Shown: in pieces, positions 11,181-23,620 of the stretch
How the letters are laid out: every line of letters begins with the position of its first letter
Numbering within the stretch: position 1 is the first letter of the stretch
Assembly: GCA_033977485.1 (NCBI GenBank)
Contig: CM066984.1
Coordinates: forward strand, 112,027,251 to 112,091,250
Source: Hydrangea macrophylla
Taxonomy: Eukaryota > Streptophyta > Magnoliopsida > Cornales > Hydrangeaceae
Length of the DNA: 64,000 nucleotides
Direction of reading: 5' to 3'
Notes under the pieces: model-generated
The model's input: the letters and a program-made list of their open reading frames with translations, nothing else
The model's database searches: none
What the model was told of the DNA's origin: nothing
Made by a program: the position numbers and the translations under genes

Positions 11181-13509
11181 AGCTTGACCCCAATCTTTCA
11201 GTACCATCTCATCAATTCACAAAGACTTTCTCAAAAGTACTACAACATTTATTCATCACCACCCACATATCTCTACTGAGATATTACAATCTCACGGGGA
11301 AAATAAATCCTCAAGCTCTGAAGGAAAATAAATCCTCAGATTTCCTTCCTCAATCCGATTAAAGCTTTAAACCGTATTCTAATAATATATCGAACTACCT
11401 CGATAAGTAAGGACATCAATGCCTGAGTAGATCATACTCAATAGTCAAATCTGACATTAAATTACATCACATCGCTAACCCATACATACTTTCATTGTAC
11501 TTATCACATATCTTTTTCGAACCCAAAGTCTCATCACAATACCCAAATGAAAGGAAATAACTCCTCTCACTTTCACCCATCTTCCCTTTCAACTAAAAGT
11601 CATTTCCAACACGTCTCAACTGGTTAACAACCATACACGATTTTTCATCTCGAAGTGAACCAAAAGTGAGTACTTTCATATATACATACTAGTCAATAAG
11701 TCAATGCCTCAACCAACTATTTCATATACTATAGATTCAATCCCTTATCATGCTAATTGCGGAATACTTGTAGAACGATAATACATTTTCAAACGACTTT
11801 CATTCCGTATCGAATTCCATTTCTATTTAATCCAACCTTGTATTATACTTCCAATCATACAAGTCTCGTAGGATACTATCCAGATTCCTAACTGACAAAT
11901 TTTATATCATTCCCACCTGATGTCCCGAATAGTTAAACACACTTGTCATTTATTTCTCCAATTTTGTACTCAAACTACCGTCGATTAACATAAAAGATTA
12001 CACCTTAAAAGTTTTTTATTTAAAACTTTTAACAAAGTCAAATACATTTCTCATTCATGTTTTTAAAATAAATTATTTTGAAATCTCATCAAATACTTTT
12101 ATCTCTATCACAACGTAATTACTTTAATATCCGTCGTAACAAATAACATTGTGAACCAAAATTGACTTAGTTAATCATACACGTACCATAGCGTTCATCA
12201 TGATGCACTCCCATACTCAAAACATACCTTGTTCAATGATTTAATATTTCATACCTCTAGTCAATCCGCCTTAACAACAATTCAAATTGTCTAATCCTTT
12301 ATCTTTTCTATTCTGATCCCAAATTCGTTGTTCTCAAAGAACCTATTGCTCACGCATTCATACTACTCTTATAATCATATGAAGACAATTCAGTAATTTG
12401 ATCTTCCCCATCAAGTACCATAGTCTCACTGTGTTCAATAAATTCTCTATCGACTTCGAATTCACATACCTTTCGTGATAATACTCAAGGTCACTAATTC
12501 TCACTTCGAGTACTAATGTCAACCCATTCATAACGATTGTCTTCAAGTGCTTCACACCTTATAGATCTCGTCAAGTTCTTGATAATTCAAAACTTCAAAT
12601 CATTCATAATCTCGGGTTATTCAAATACTTAAACCAGAATCAAGTCCACTTTGGAACAATACTCACGACAACTTCCTTAATGTCATATGTTCAAACTTGC
12701 CAAAAATTAGGTGCACAAAACCTAACCACCTCCTTACTTTAGAATTTCCAAGTCTACAATCCGCTTACATAGAACTCATTTGTTCGGCAAGCCCCGTTGC
12801 GTCCCAAGCACTAAGCATACTATATCCTTCTACGATACCTGACTTCCAAAGTCTACTCGACACCTTATCACGAGTATTTAATTCCACTTTCGTACTCAAA
12901 CAAAAGTTTTATTTTATAACATTTTAAAATTTTCTTGGGATGAAATCTGCCATTCTCAAAACCTTCCAACCCCGTTGGAATCCACGATAACCGAGATAGC
13001 ATTCCATTGCATCCACCATTGTCCTCTAACTGGTTTACATTTCGACTATCATATCTGATAATGTACTCAGTGTACTACCAAGTCTTCATCTCACTCTTAC
13101 CGTTCGTGTTCACTTACCCATCGAAGCTTCATCTTTCCAATCTGTATTTTCCCCCTTCTAACTTGACTTACCCAAAGTCTTTTTACTCTTCTATCCATTT
13201 CCACCACCGCTCTTGTTTGGTATCGTAATACTTATCATACTCTAACTTCCTATTGACAACAAATTGCTTCAAATACTCAACGATATTTTAAAAGCATTAA
13301 AAGATTTCCATTTTAGTTGAAATATACCCATTAGCAATGAAAGCATGGATTAGACATCTCAAAAGAACATTATTGTGACAAAACAGCCCAAGGGAAAAAT
13401 GGTCATTTAGAAAAGATGGTTAAATTTTATATTAAAAGATAGCTCTTTGAGTCCCCGTTCCAACGCAAAGAAAATGGCGCGCAAATTCGAATTTTCTACA
13501 AAGAGTTAT
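11181..13509 (-). other. non-coding interior of the outer element, 3' part
   Basis: Read on the minus strand, this ends in GGGGTCAAGCTTC before the polypurine tract, as in Ty3/gypsy 3' ends. No integrase, RNase H or chromodomain motif is seen in any frame, only short open frames full of stops. The last part (about 13370-13509) is similar to 61800-61930, which belongs to an LTR, so the interior itself contains LTR-derived sequence. Confidence 0.5.
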
Positions 13510-16500
13510 TGTAGCAACATGTACTTTCGCGCCCCTAATAATAAATAAGAAATGTCAAATTTTATTTTATTACTATTTGTCAAGTTTAGTTGTGGTATTA
13601 TATGAATAAATACATATTAATACTCGTGTTATTAGTTGTTAATATAATGCCATTTTATTTACTACGATGTATTATTTTTATAGTGATTTTATTCCCATAA
13701 AAGAAAATTTCTTATGTTGATTTATTATAATTATGTGACATTATTTTTGTGGCCCGTTAGTAATTTTATTTGAATTAATTATGCTTAAGACTGCGTCCCT
13801 AAGTTACCCCATAATTTGGTATTAAAACTAGTAATAAAATGTTAATCACATTGATTACATTTTTAGTCCCTAATATTTATTTGGGGTATTTTCCTAGACT
13901 ACACAGACCAATCTAACTGGACTAACTGATTAACAAGCTAGATGAATCATTTACGAGCTGATTGACCTCATCAATCAAACTCACCAGTTGTATTCTATCC
14001 ATATATACTCATTGGTTTAGCAAGTTGCTAAACTGATTGAACTCTCTATATGAGTTCACATTTACTAAGCACAACACACAACTCATTGTGAGAACACAAA
14101 GCAAGGCATTAGCATTACTCTCTCTCTCTCTCTCTCACTCAGCAATACACACAATTCATATATACATTTTCAAAGTCCAATACTCTTCCTCTCGGATACA
14201 CATACACATACCTATATACAACTTTCTAAAATCACAAGCACCTACAATCAGTCATATCTACATTCTGGAGGTTGAACAAAAAGGAAGAAAACATCACAGT
14301 GAGCTTAGGAGAGCTTCCATAGCCATTAAAGCTTGAGCTTATATATATTATGGAATTTTCGTCTTTCTTCGGCAAGCCGCGCTGCCTTATCTAAAGACCG
14401 GTGAGTCTCTCGAACCCACTTATAATGTAGTATTTGTCATTACACACAAGCCGGGGGTATCGAAAGTATGTATAGACGCCTATATATGTATATATAGCCA
14501 TGGGGGTCCAAAATTAGCAGTACCAAAAATGTTAACGGAAACTAATTCTGTAAATTGGAAATGAAAGTATATGATCCCAGTAAGTTCCCCTATAAACAGT
14601 CTGTTAATTGGTTGAGTTCTTGACCCCCAAAAGTGGAATTTTGTATTTGCCATGGTTTTAGAATTCTGGAAATTTTAAGTTAAAATTCAGGATATATAAT
14701 GTAGATTTTTGGAATCCTTATGAAAAACTATGCAACTTTCATATAGGACTCGTCGCAATCCGAGAAGTAACGAGAAAGATATAGTGACTTTAAGAAGTCT
14801 TAAACTAAAAACGCAGCCAAACAAAGCCTTAACCAGAGTTGCAGAAATTTTGGAGAAGACGATGCATTGTTTAATTAGGCTGACTTTTATAGTATTTAAG
14901 TATTTAATTCTAGTGGTTTAGAAGTAAGATTCACGTTAACAGAATGGTTTGGTGTGCCCTTCTTTTATCCTAAGGTTGGGGTTCAAACCTTGTTGGCTAC
15001 ATATTGTTTTGTAGTTATTTTTTTTGGTACATGGATTGACTTATGGGCTCAATGTGCCCAGCCCAACAAGTCTCCCAACAAGCCACATGGGTTTGGGTAT
15101 TGGGCTTGGTTTACTACAAGCCCATGTAAGAAATGAAATTAATATTTACTTGTTTTAAATGTGAATAATTCCTAAATTATAAATTATTATAGTATATTTT
15201 TATTTCGAAAATATTATTACATAAAATTTCTTATTTTGTGAAAATTTTCTTAGTAATGCTAAATTACAATTATTATTTATTTTATGTTAAATAAATGATA
15301 AATTAATTTATATGTATAAAATTAGGATTAGAAATACTTATTGACCCTATTAAATTTTATATTATTATTGTTAACATGTTGGATGTCATTTTATATAGTT
15401 TTATAATTTATCAAATTATAAAACTAGAACTTGATGCTTTTAATAAATTAATAAGTGGTTAATTAACTGCTATTTTAATTATTCCAAAATCTATGGTATT
15501 TTCAAAATTATGGAAAAATAGAGGAATTGTATTTTGTGGACTTGTCTTTATTAAAAATAATGTCAAAGTATGTACCATTTACTTTTATGTCATTAAAAGG
15601 GCCTCATGGCTAAATTTATATGCTATTTTTATATTCTGAAATTTGTAATAAAAATAATATGACTCCTAAAATTACACCGTCAGCTTCCTAAAATCAAACT
15701 GAGATAAATTGGTTTACTTGATGATAATTACGAGTTTAAAACAACCACTGCCCTGTTAAAGGAAATAGTAAATAGAATAAGGTACGCATTGCATAGTCAA
15801 GTTGGCATGTATGGAAAGGGGTCGTTGGTCAGCATATATGTTGTGAGAATGTCTCGGGATGAGTAACCTTAATTATCCCAGGCCGCTTGAGATATGATAG
15901 GTTAATTAAGAAGGATTGAGCCCAGGATGCTTTTAATACGGTAGGTTAATCAAAGTCTTGTGATAGCCTTAATTATTCCAGGCCGCTGCAGATACGGTAG
16001 ATTAATTAAGAGGGTTGAGCCCAGGCCGCTTTTGATATGGTAGGTCAGTCTGGTGGTAGCTTTAAACATACGGTAGATTAATTAAAGTATTCCACAGGTT
16101 ATTGTAACCTTGAATGTCTACGTATGTCTAGGCCAACTTAAATACGGCCGACATATCGACAGACCTTCTAAACTAACGGTATTGTGCCGGATGGTTCTAG
16201 GTGGACCGAATGAGTCAAGAGATTGTGATCGAGATAAAAGAGTCAGTGAGATGAGATGGTTTCATTGTTCATGCACGGTTTTAATTATTCATTACTCATG
16301 ATGTTAATAATTATTATCATGTGCTGATTGGAATAATGGATTAATCGCACTCTAAGGTACCAAATATTTATAATAACTATTAATGTACTTTTATATACAT
16401 TGCTTGTGTGTTCGTTATACTCACTCGGCTTTCATTAGTTGATGACTTTATTTTGTCCTAGACATCCAAAATGTTCAGGAAATGGTTATGCAGGACAATA

Positions 16501-16691
16501 TGATTATGCTAGTTAAAGGAGCATGTAGTGTTACTTTAATAAAGTTGTAATAAGGATATGGATAATGTTTTTTTTAAAAATTTGAGTAAGTTGTAATAAG
16601 TACAGGACAAGCGATCCATCACCTGTCATGACCTACAGGTCCAAATCGGAAATGAAAAATTTTCCTTATTTTGTTACGCTGGGGCGTGACA
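13510..16691 (+). repeat. 5' LTR of the inner element
   Basis: It begins TGTAGCAAC and ends GGGGCGTGACA. Long stretches are identical to the 3' LTR, with scattered substitutions and a few indels, so the insertion is younger than the outer element. It contains a CT microsatellite at 14119-14136. A decaying internal repeat around CCAGGCCGCTTGAGATA and GGTTAATTAA occurs three to four times at 15868-16090. Confidence 0.9.
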
Positions 16692-16698
16692 GGATTTT

Positions 16699-16710
16699 TG
16701 GTATCAAAGC
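16699..16710 (+). other. primer-binding site of the inner element
   Basis: TGGTATCAAAGC, seven bases after the LTR, is complementary to the 3' end of plant initiator tRNA-Met apart from one A for G change (usual TGGTATCAGAGC). Confidence 0.8.
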
Positions 16711-16862
16711 CTTGGTTGTATAATTAGGCTTAAGCCTAGACACAGGTTATGATAGCAAAAAGGATAGGCGTAGTCGAGTATCCTCTGTACTTAGGATCCG
16801 ACATCCAGATATATTAAGATTAGCCCTGATATAAGGTAGTTTGCTTTTGTCAGGTTATCAGC

Positions 16863-17438
16863 ATGGACCCATATCTAGTACCTAATGATTTTGGCGGACA
16901 TGTGATTGGCCCCGACAGGATAGCGTCGCACGACTTAGAGATCTATCTTACCATGATTCAATTCTAGGCTAATGTCAGCGTGGAAAATAGTATCTGGAGA
17001 GCCATTCACACTGAGGGGATGGTGGACCTCCACCGAGTTCAGTTAGAGGCCTTATATCAGGCCCAGACCGATAGGCTGGTAGCAGAGGAGAGGATTAGAA
17101 GGATTCTTACCCCTTACCTCTATCTACATGTAGAGATGGAGATGGTACAGTTGCACCTAGCGCTTCAGGCTGCTCCACTACCAGTTGTAGCTCCAGTGGT
17201 AGCTATACCCCAGGCTGTTATGGCTGGCCCTATGGAGCTGGGAGGAGTCGAGGTAGTCCTAGATGGATTTGAGCTCGAGCTTCATGACGTTGAGGCACCT
17301 GAGCCACACCCAGCACTACCCATAGACCTCATGGACATGGATGGTGCTCCACCTTCAGTGTCTGATGCTGAGAGTAGTACTGACCACCCGATGCACCGTT
17401 TTGGAGTTTGGCGTCGTAGGCCCCGTGGCCCCCAGTAG
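16863..17438 (+). pseudogene. unknown open frame in the gag position, one stop
   Basis: From ATG at 16863 the frame runs 191 codons to a TAG at 17436 and is broken only by an in-frame TAG at 16965-16967. I do not recognise the protein. The N-terminal part begins MDPYLVPNDFGG. The middle (RVQLEALYQAQTDRLVAEER) looks helical. A Pro/Val/Ala-rich segment follows, then an acidic stretch, and it ends in the basic HRFGVWRRRPRGPQ. The position just after the primer-binding site suggests a gag remnant or an extra element gene. There is no zinc knuckle. Confidence 0.4.
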
Positions 17439-17548
17439 GCTTGTTTAGCTTTATGTTTGCAAGCATGTTGTAAATATTGGACTAAGTAGTTCCACTTTTT
17501 GTCTTATCGGATATTATAAGTTAGCATTAGAATACATACGGGGCAATG

Positions 17549-18371
17549 TGTCATGACCCGACGTAGCATAAATATGAAAAGCGTTTAATTTCCTTTATGG
17601 ACCCGGAGGTCGCGACAGTTTGAAGGATCGATTCCGTCCCAAACGTCGAACAACAAAAACATAATAATCAGAGCAGAGCAATCAAGGCTTACAAATATTT
17701 TCTAACTTATTACATATAACAATACGGGGTCAACTAAGGCACAAGCCGCCTTAGGACAAAACAATCTCTATCATCTATTACAGTCATCCTTATTACAAAA
17801 CAGTTTATAACTTAAAGCATAGGATATTGATAACAGTTCTATCTTCCAAAGCAGCCGTTCTCAGTTTGCATAATCATAGGGTCCAGCAATGTCATAACCT
17901 GAAAAGCCTGAACACGAAGGTCCAGGGCGCATCGACGCCGTCAGCTTCAAGAAGCTGGTGAGTGTTAAAAACATAACTTCGAATGTAACACATACTCATT
18001 TACCATTTTCTAATTTCCTTTTAATTCAACAGGTTTATATTAAAGTAAATAATTCATTTTAGAAAACAACCACAATATCATTTGAAAGATATAATTCATA
18101 TATGTGACCGTGTATGAAAATAATGTACCATCTCATCTTACCGACTCTTCTCTCTCGACAAACACAATAACCCACTATCTCATACCAGTATCTTTGAAAT
18201 ACTCCGATAGCCACACTTTAGCACAGGGGTGCCAGGGAATGTCCAGTTTGCCTCACACTTTGGTCCGGGGTACCAGGGAGTGTCCAATGTCTCACACTTT
18301 AATACCTAATCCACCATGCAAATACCAGAGGAACCCTCACGCAGTATCCAGACTCGGGTATCAGGGAGTGT
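17549..18371 (-). repeat. LTR-like fragment replacing gag-RT
   Basis: It starts TGTCATGACCCGACG, like the inverted end of a chromovirus LTR. It carries the CAGCTTCTTGAAGCTG and GTGAGTGTT features seen in such LTRs and three imperfect copies of CCAGGGAGTGTCC at about 18226-18375. Pol-coding sequence starts abruptly after it. Its presence inside an element that has lost gag, protease and most RT suggests template switching or recombination between elements. The exact ends are uncertain. Confidence 0.45.
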
Positions 18372-18373
18372 CC

Positions 18374-20235
18374 GTGCAAGATGGCAAGGTTATCGTTTAT
18401 GGTTCAAGGCAGTAGAAGTCGAATGAATTGAACTACCCAACTCAAGATCTAGAATTGGCAGCAGTAGTATTTGTTCTCAAGATCTAGAGACATTATCTAT
18501 ATGGGGAGAAGTTTGATTTGTTCTCCAATCACAAGAGTCTGAAGTATTTGTTTACTCAGAAGGAGTTAAACATGAGACAACGTCGATGGATGGAATTGAT
18601 TAAGGACTATGACTATACATTAGAATACCACCCTGGTAAAACTAATGTAGTCGCAGACGCCTTAAGTCGGAAACCTCGAGGTACAGTTGCATCTCTAATG
18701 GTTAGAGAATGGAAAGCCTTGGAAACTATCTCTAAATTCGATGTTCAAGTTTCTACAGAAAGTGAAGGACAACACTTTGGATGTCTTGTAGTGCAACCGA
18801 TACTTATAAATCGTATTTTGGAAGCTCAACAGAAAGATGCCGATCTTTAACTATGGTTTCAAAAGATGTCACCAAAGGACCCAGAAGAATGGAAAATTGG
18901 GACCGATGGAACACTTCAGTGCAGAAATAGATTATGTGTGACCAACACAGATGGCCTAAGGAAGGATATTCTCAAAGAAGCACACAAGTCTAAATTGACA
19001 ATTCATCGAAGAGGAACTAAAATGTACAAGGATCTGAAGAAAAATTTCTGGTGGGAAGGAATGAAAAGGGACGTAGCCGAGTTTGTGTCTAAGTGTTTGA
19101 CTTGCCAACAAGTGAAAGCCAAACATCAAAGACCCTGGGGACTTCTGCAACCCCTACCTATTCCAGGTTGGAAGTGGGAACACATCATAATAGATTTTAT
19201 AGTTGGATTGCCCCGAACACAACAACACCATGATGCTGTTTGGGTAATTGTGGATCGTTTGACGAAGTCTTCCCACTTTATCGCTTACAACATGACTTAT
19301 CCAGTGGAGAAGATGAGTAGAATGTACATTCAACAAGTTGTACAACTGCATGGAGTACTAGTGTCTATCGTATCAGATTGCGATTCACGGTTTACTTCAG
19401 GATTCTGGGAAAGTCTTCAAGAAGCTTTGGGAACTTCATTAAGTTTAAGTACTACTTTTCATCCACAGACCGATGGACAGACTGAATGCACCAATCAGGT
19501 TATGGAGAATATGCTCAGGGCATGTGTTATAGACTTTGAGAGTTCGTGGGAAACACATCTTCCGTTGATCAAATTTGCTTACAATAACAGTTACCATTCA
19601 AGTATAGGGATGGCTCCATTCGAAGCATTATATGGACGACCGTGTTGATCCCCGCTTTATTAGGCAGAGATTGGAGATAAAGAACTATTAGGGCCAGACT
19701 TGCTTAGAGAAACCAACGAGAAGATAGCAGTTGTGAAGGAGATGATGCGTGCTGCACAGAGTAGACAGAAAAGCTACGTCGATAAGCATAGAAAGGATAA
19801 AGAGTTCTCTGTCGGAGATCACGTACTTCTGAAAGTTTCACCGATTCGTGGAGTTGTTTAATTTGGTTAGAAGAGAGGTAAGTTGTCACCTCATTTCGTT
19901 GGACCATTTGAGATTCTGGAGTGTATGGGAAAAGTAGCCTATCGACTCGCGTTGCCACCAAAGATGTCTGGGGTACACAATGTCTTCCATATCAGTATGT
20001 TGAGGGAATACAAGGGAGATCCTTCACACGCTATTGATTTCAACGACATTGAGATCCATGAGAATGTCACCTATAGGGAGAGACCTGTACGCATTCTGGA
20101 TCATAGTATGAAGAAGCTGCGGAACAAGGATATTCCTGTTGTAAAAGCTTAGTGGAAGTATCACGATGAGAATGAAACGTCTTGGGAATTGGAGTCAGAA
20201 ATGAGAACTAGGTACCCGGAGTTGTTTAAAGACTA
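18374..20235 (+). pseudogene. pol remnant: RNase H, integrase, chromodomain
   Basis: The order is RNase H end (GKVIVYGSRQ through [19 protein letters not shown], to about 18680), then integrase (18866-19648), then the C-terminal part. Within the 260-residue integrase frame the zinc-binding residues are H40, H47, C77 and C80. The catalytic triad is D110, D171 and E207 with 35 residues between the last two, and HPQTDGQTE is intact. After LYGRPC the frame is broken at about 19649, 19860 and 20150. The chromodomain-like tail ends WELESEMRTRYPELF. Integrase inserts the cDNA, and the chromodomain guides targeting to chromatin. Stops and shifts show it cannot yield one polyprotein. Confidence 0.9.
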
Positions 20236-20263
20236 GTCAGCTTAGATTTCAGGGCGAAATCTC

Positions 20264-20280
20264 TTTTAAGGGGGGAGTGA
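20264..20280 (+). other. polypurine tract of the inner element
   Basis: TTTTAAGGGGGGAGTGA lies directly before the 3' LTR start TGTAACAACC. It is the plus-strand primer and is typical of plant chromoviruses. Confidence 0.85.
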
Positions 20281-20888
20281 TGTAACAACCTATACTTTCG
20301 CGCCCCTAATAATAAATAAGAAATGTCAAATTTTATTTTATTACTATTTGTCAAGTTTAGTTGTGGTATTATATGAATAAATACATATTAATACTCGCGT
20401 TATTAGTTGTTAATATAATGCCATTTTATTTACTACGATGTATTATTTTTATAGGGATTCTATTTCCATAAAAGAAAATTTCTTATGTTGATTTATTATA
20501 ATTATATGACATTAATTTTGTGACCCGTTAGTAATTTGATTTGAATTAATTATGCTTAAGACTGCGCCCCTAAGTTACCCCATAATTTGGTATTAAAACT
20601 AGTAATAAAATATTAATCACGTTGATTACATTTTTAGTCCCTCATATTTATTTGGGGTATTTTCCTAGACTACACGGACCAATCTAACTGGACTAACTGA
20701 TTAACAAACTAGATGAATCATTTACGAGCTGATTGACCGCATCAATCAAACTCACCAGTTGTATTCTATCCATATATACTCATTGGTTTAGCAAGTTGCT
20801 AAACTGATTGAACTCTCTATATGAGTTCACATTTACTAAGCACAACACACAACTCATTGTGAGAACACAAAGCAAGGCATTAGCATTA

Positions 20889-20929
<41 letters not shown>

Positions 20930-23620
20930 ACTCAGCAATACACACAATTCATATATACATTGTCAAAGTCCAATACTCTTCCTCTCGGATACACATATAC
21001 ACACCTACATACAACTTTCTAAAATCACAAGCACCTACAATCAGTCATATATACATTCTGGAGGTTGAACGAAAAGGAAGAAAACATCACAGTGAGCTTA
21101 GGAGAGCTTCCATAGCCATTAAAGCTTGAGCTTATATATATATTACGGAATTTCCGTCTTTCTTCGGCAAGTCGTGTCGCCTTATCTAAAGACCGGTGAG
21201 TCTCTCGAACCCACTCATAATGTAGTATTTGTCATTACACTCAAGCCGGGGGTATCGAAAGTATGTATAGACGCCTATATATGTATATATAGCCAAGGGG
21301 ATCCAAAATTAGCGGTACCGAAAATGTTAACGGAAACTAATTCTGTAAATTGGAAATGAAAGTATATGTTCCCAGTAAGTTCCCCTATAAGCAGTCTGTT
21401 AATTGGTTGAGTTCTTGACCCCCAAAAGTGGAATTTTGTATTTGCCATGGTTTTAGAATTCTGGAAATTTTAAGTTAAAACTCTGGATATATAATGTAGA
21501 TTTTTGGAATTCTTGCGAAAAACCATGCAACTTTCATATAGGACTCGTCGCAATCCGATAAGTAACGAGAAAGATATAATGACTATAAGAAGTCTTAAAC
21601 TAAAAACGCAACCAAACAAAGCCTTAACCAAAGTTGCAGAAATTTTGGAGAAGATGATGCATTGTTTAATTAAGCTGACTTTCGTAGTATTTAAGTATTT
21701 AATTCTGGTGGTTTAGAAGTAAGATTCACGTTGATAGAATGGTTTGGTGTATTGTTCCTTTACCCCTAAGGTTAGGGATTCAAACTTTGTTGGTTATATA
21801 TTGTTTTGTAGTTATTTTTTTGGGTACATGGATTGACTTATGGGCTCAATGTGCCCAGCCCAACAGTCTCCCAACAAGCCACATGGGTTTGGGTATTGGG
21901 CTTGGTTTACTACAAGCCCATGTAAGAAATGAAATTAATAAATACTTGTTTTAAATGTGAATAATTCCTAAATATAAATTATTGTAGTATTTTTTTATTT
22001 CGAAAATATTATTACATAATATTTCTTATTTTGTGAAAATTTTCTTAGTAATGCTAAATTATAATTATTATTTATTTTATGTTAAATAAATGATAAATTA
22101 ATTTATACGTATAAAATGAGTATTAGAAATACTTATTGACCCTATTAAATTTTATATTATTACTATTAACATATTGGAGGTCATTTTATATAGTTTTATA
22201 ATTTATCAAATTATAAAACTATAACTTGATGCTCTTAATAAATTAATTAGTGGTTATTTAACTGGTATTTTAATTATTCCAATATCTATATATCTATGAT
22301 ATTTCCAAAATTGTGGAAAAATAGAGGAATTGTATTTTGAGGACTTGTCTTTATTAAAAATAGTGTTAAAGCATGTACCCTTTACTTTTATATCATTAAG
22401 AAGAGCCTCATGGCTAAATTTATATGTTATTTTTATCTTCTGAAATTTGTAATAAAAATTATATGACTCCTAAAATTACGCCGCCAGTTTCCTAAAATCA
22501 AACTGAGATAAATTGATTTACTTGACGATAATTAGTAGTTTAAAACAACCACTGTCCTGTTAAAGAAAATAGTAAATAGAATAAGTTACACATTGCATAG
22601 TCGAGTTGGCATGTATGGAAATGGGTCGTTGGTCAGCATATATGTTGTGAGAATGTCCCGGGACGAGTAACCTTAATTATCCCAAGCCGCTTGAGATATG
22701 GTAGGTTAATTAAAAAGGATTGAGCCCAGAATGCTTTTGATACGGTAGGTCAATCAGAGTCTTGTGATAACCTTAATTATTTCAGGCCGCTGTAGATACG
22801 ATAGATTAATTAAGAGGGCTGAGCCCAGGCCAGTTTTGATACGATAGGTCACTCTGGTAGTAGCTTTAAATTATTCCAAACCGCTTCAGATACAGTAGAT
22901 TAATTAAAGTATTCCACAGGTTATTATAACCTTGAATGTCTAGGTATGTCCAGGCCAACTTAAATACGGCCGACATATCGACAGACCTTCTAAACTAACG
23001 GCATTGTGTCGGATGGTTCTAGGTGAACCGAATGAGTCAAGAGATTGTGATCGAGATAAAAGAGTCAGTGAGATGAGATGGTTTCATTGTTCATGCACTG
23101 TCTTAATTATTCATTACTCAAACTGTCATTAATTATTATCATGCGATGATTGGAATAATGGATTAATCGTACTCTAAGATACCAAACATTTATAATAACT
23201 GTTAATGTACTTTTATATACATTGCTTGTGTGTTTGTTATACTCACTCGGCTTTCATTAGCTGATGACTTTATTTTGTCCTGGACATCCAAAATGTTCAG
23301 GAAATGGTTATGCATGACAATACGATTATGCCAGCTAGAGGAGCATGCAATGTTACTTTAATAAAGTTGTAATAAGGATATGGATAATATTTTTTTAATT
23401 TGATTAAGGCGGTCTGTGCCTTAAGAATATTTGAACTTAAGCCTATGTAATATTTGAAGTTGTAATATGCTTAATATTATCTTCCCTGTTGCTTTATATT
23501 ACTCTGTTTTCTGGTACATGTTAAGCTACGTACAGGACAAGCGATCTATCACCTGTCATGACCTACTGGTCCAAAACGGAAATGAAAATTTTCCTTATTT
23601 TGCTATGCTGTGGCGTGACA
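20281..23620 (+). repeat. 3' LTR of the inner element
   Basis: It begins TGTAACAACC, ends TGTGGCGTGACA and is followed by the GTTAT duplication. It is longer than the 5' LTR, mainly because of a longer CT tract at 20890-20928, an extra CCGCTTCAGATA unit near 22865-22890 and about 110 bp at 23400-23530 that the 5' copy lacks. Confidence 0.9.

Larger units (their letters stand above)
13510..23620 (+). mobile_element. inner Ty3/gypsy chromovirus derivative
   Basis: A 10.1-kb element with LTRs at 13510-16691 and 20281-23620, a primer-binding site at 16699, a polypurine tract ending at 20280 and perfect GTTAT target copies (13505-13509 and 23621-23625). The related sequence at 61921-61940 (GAAAGAGTTATGCACGTTTC) shows the same site without insertion. 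Pol survives only from RNase H onwards. It includes an integrase with all catalytic residues and a chromodomain-like C-terminus, which places it among chromoviruses. Gag, protease and most of reverse transcriptase are replaced by an unknown frame and LTR-like sequence. Confidence 0.9.
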
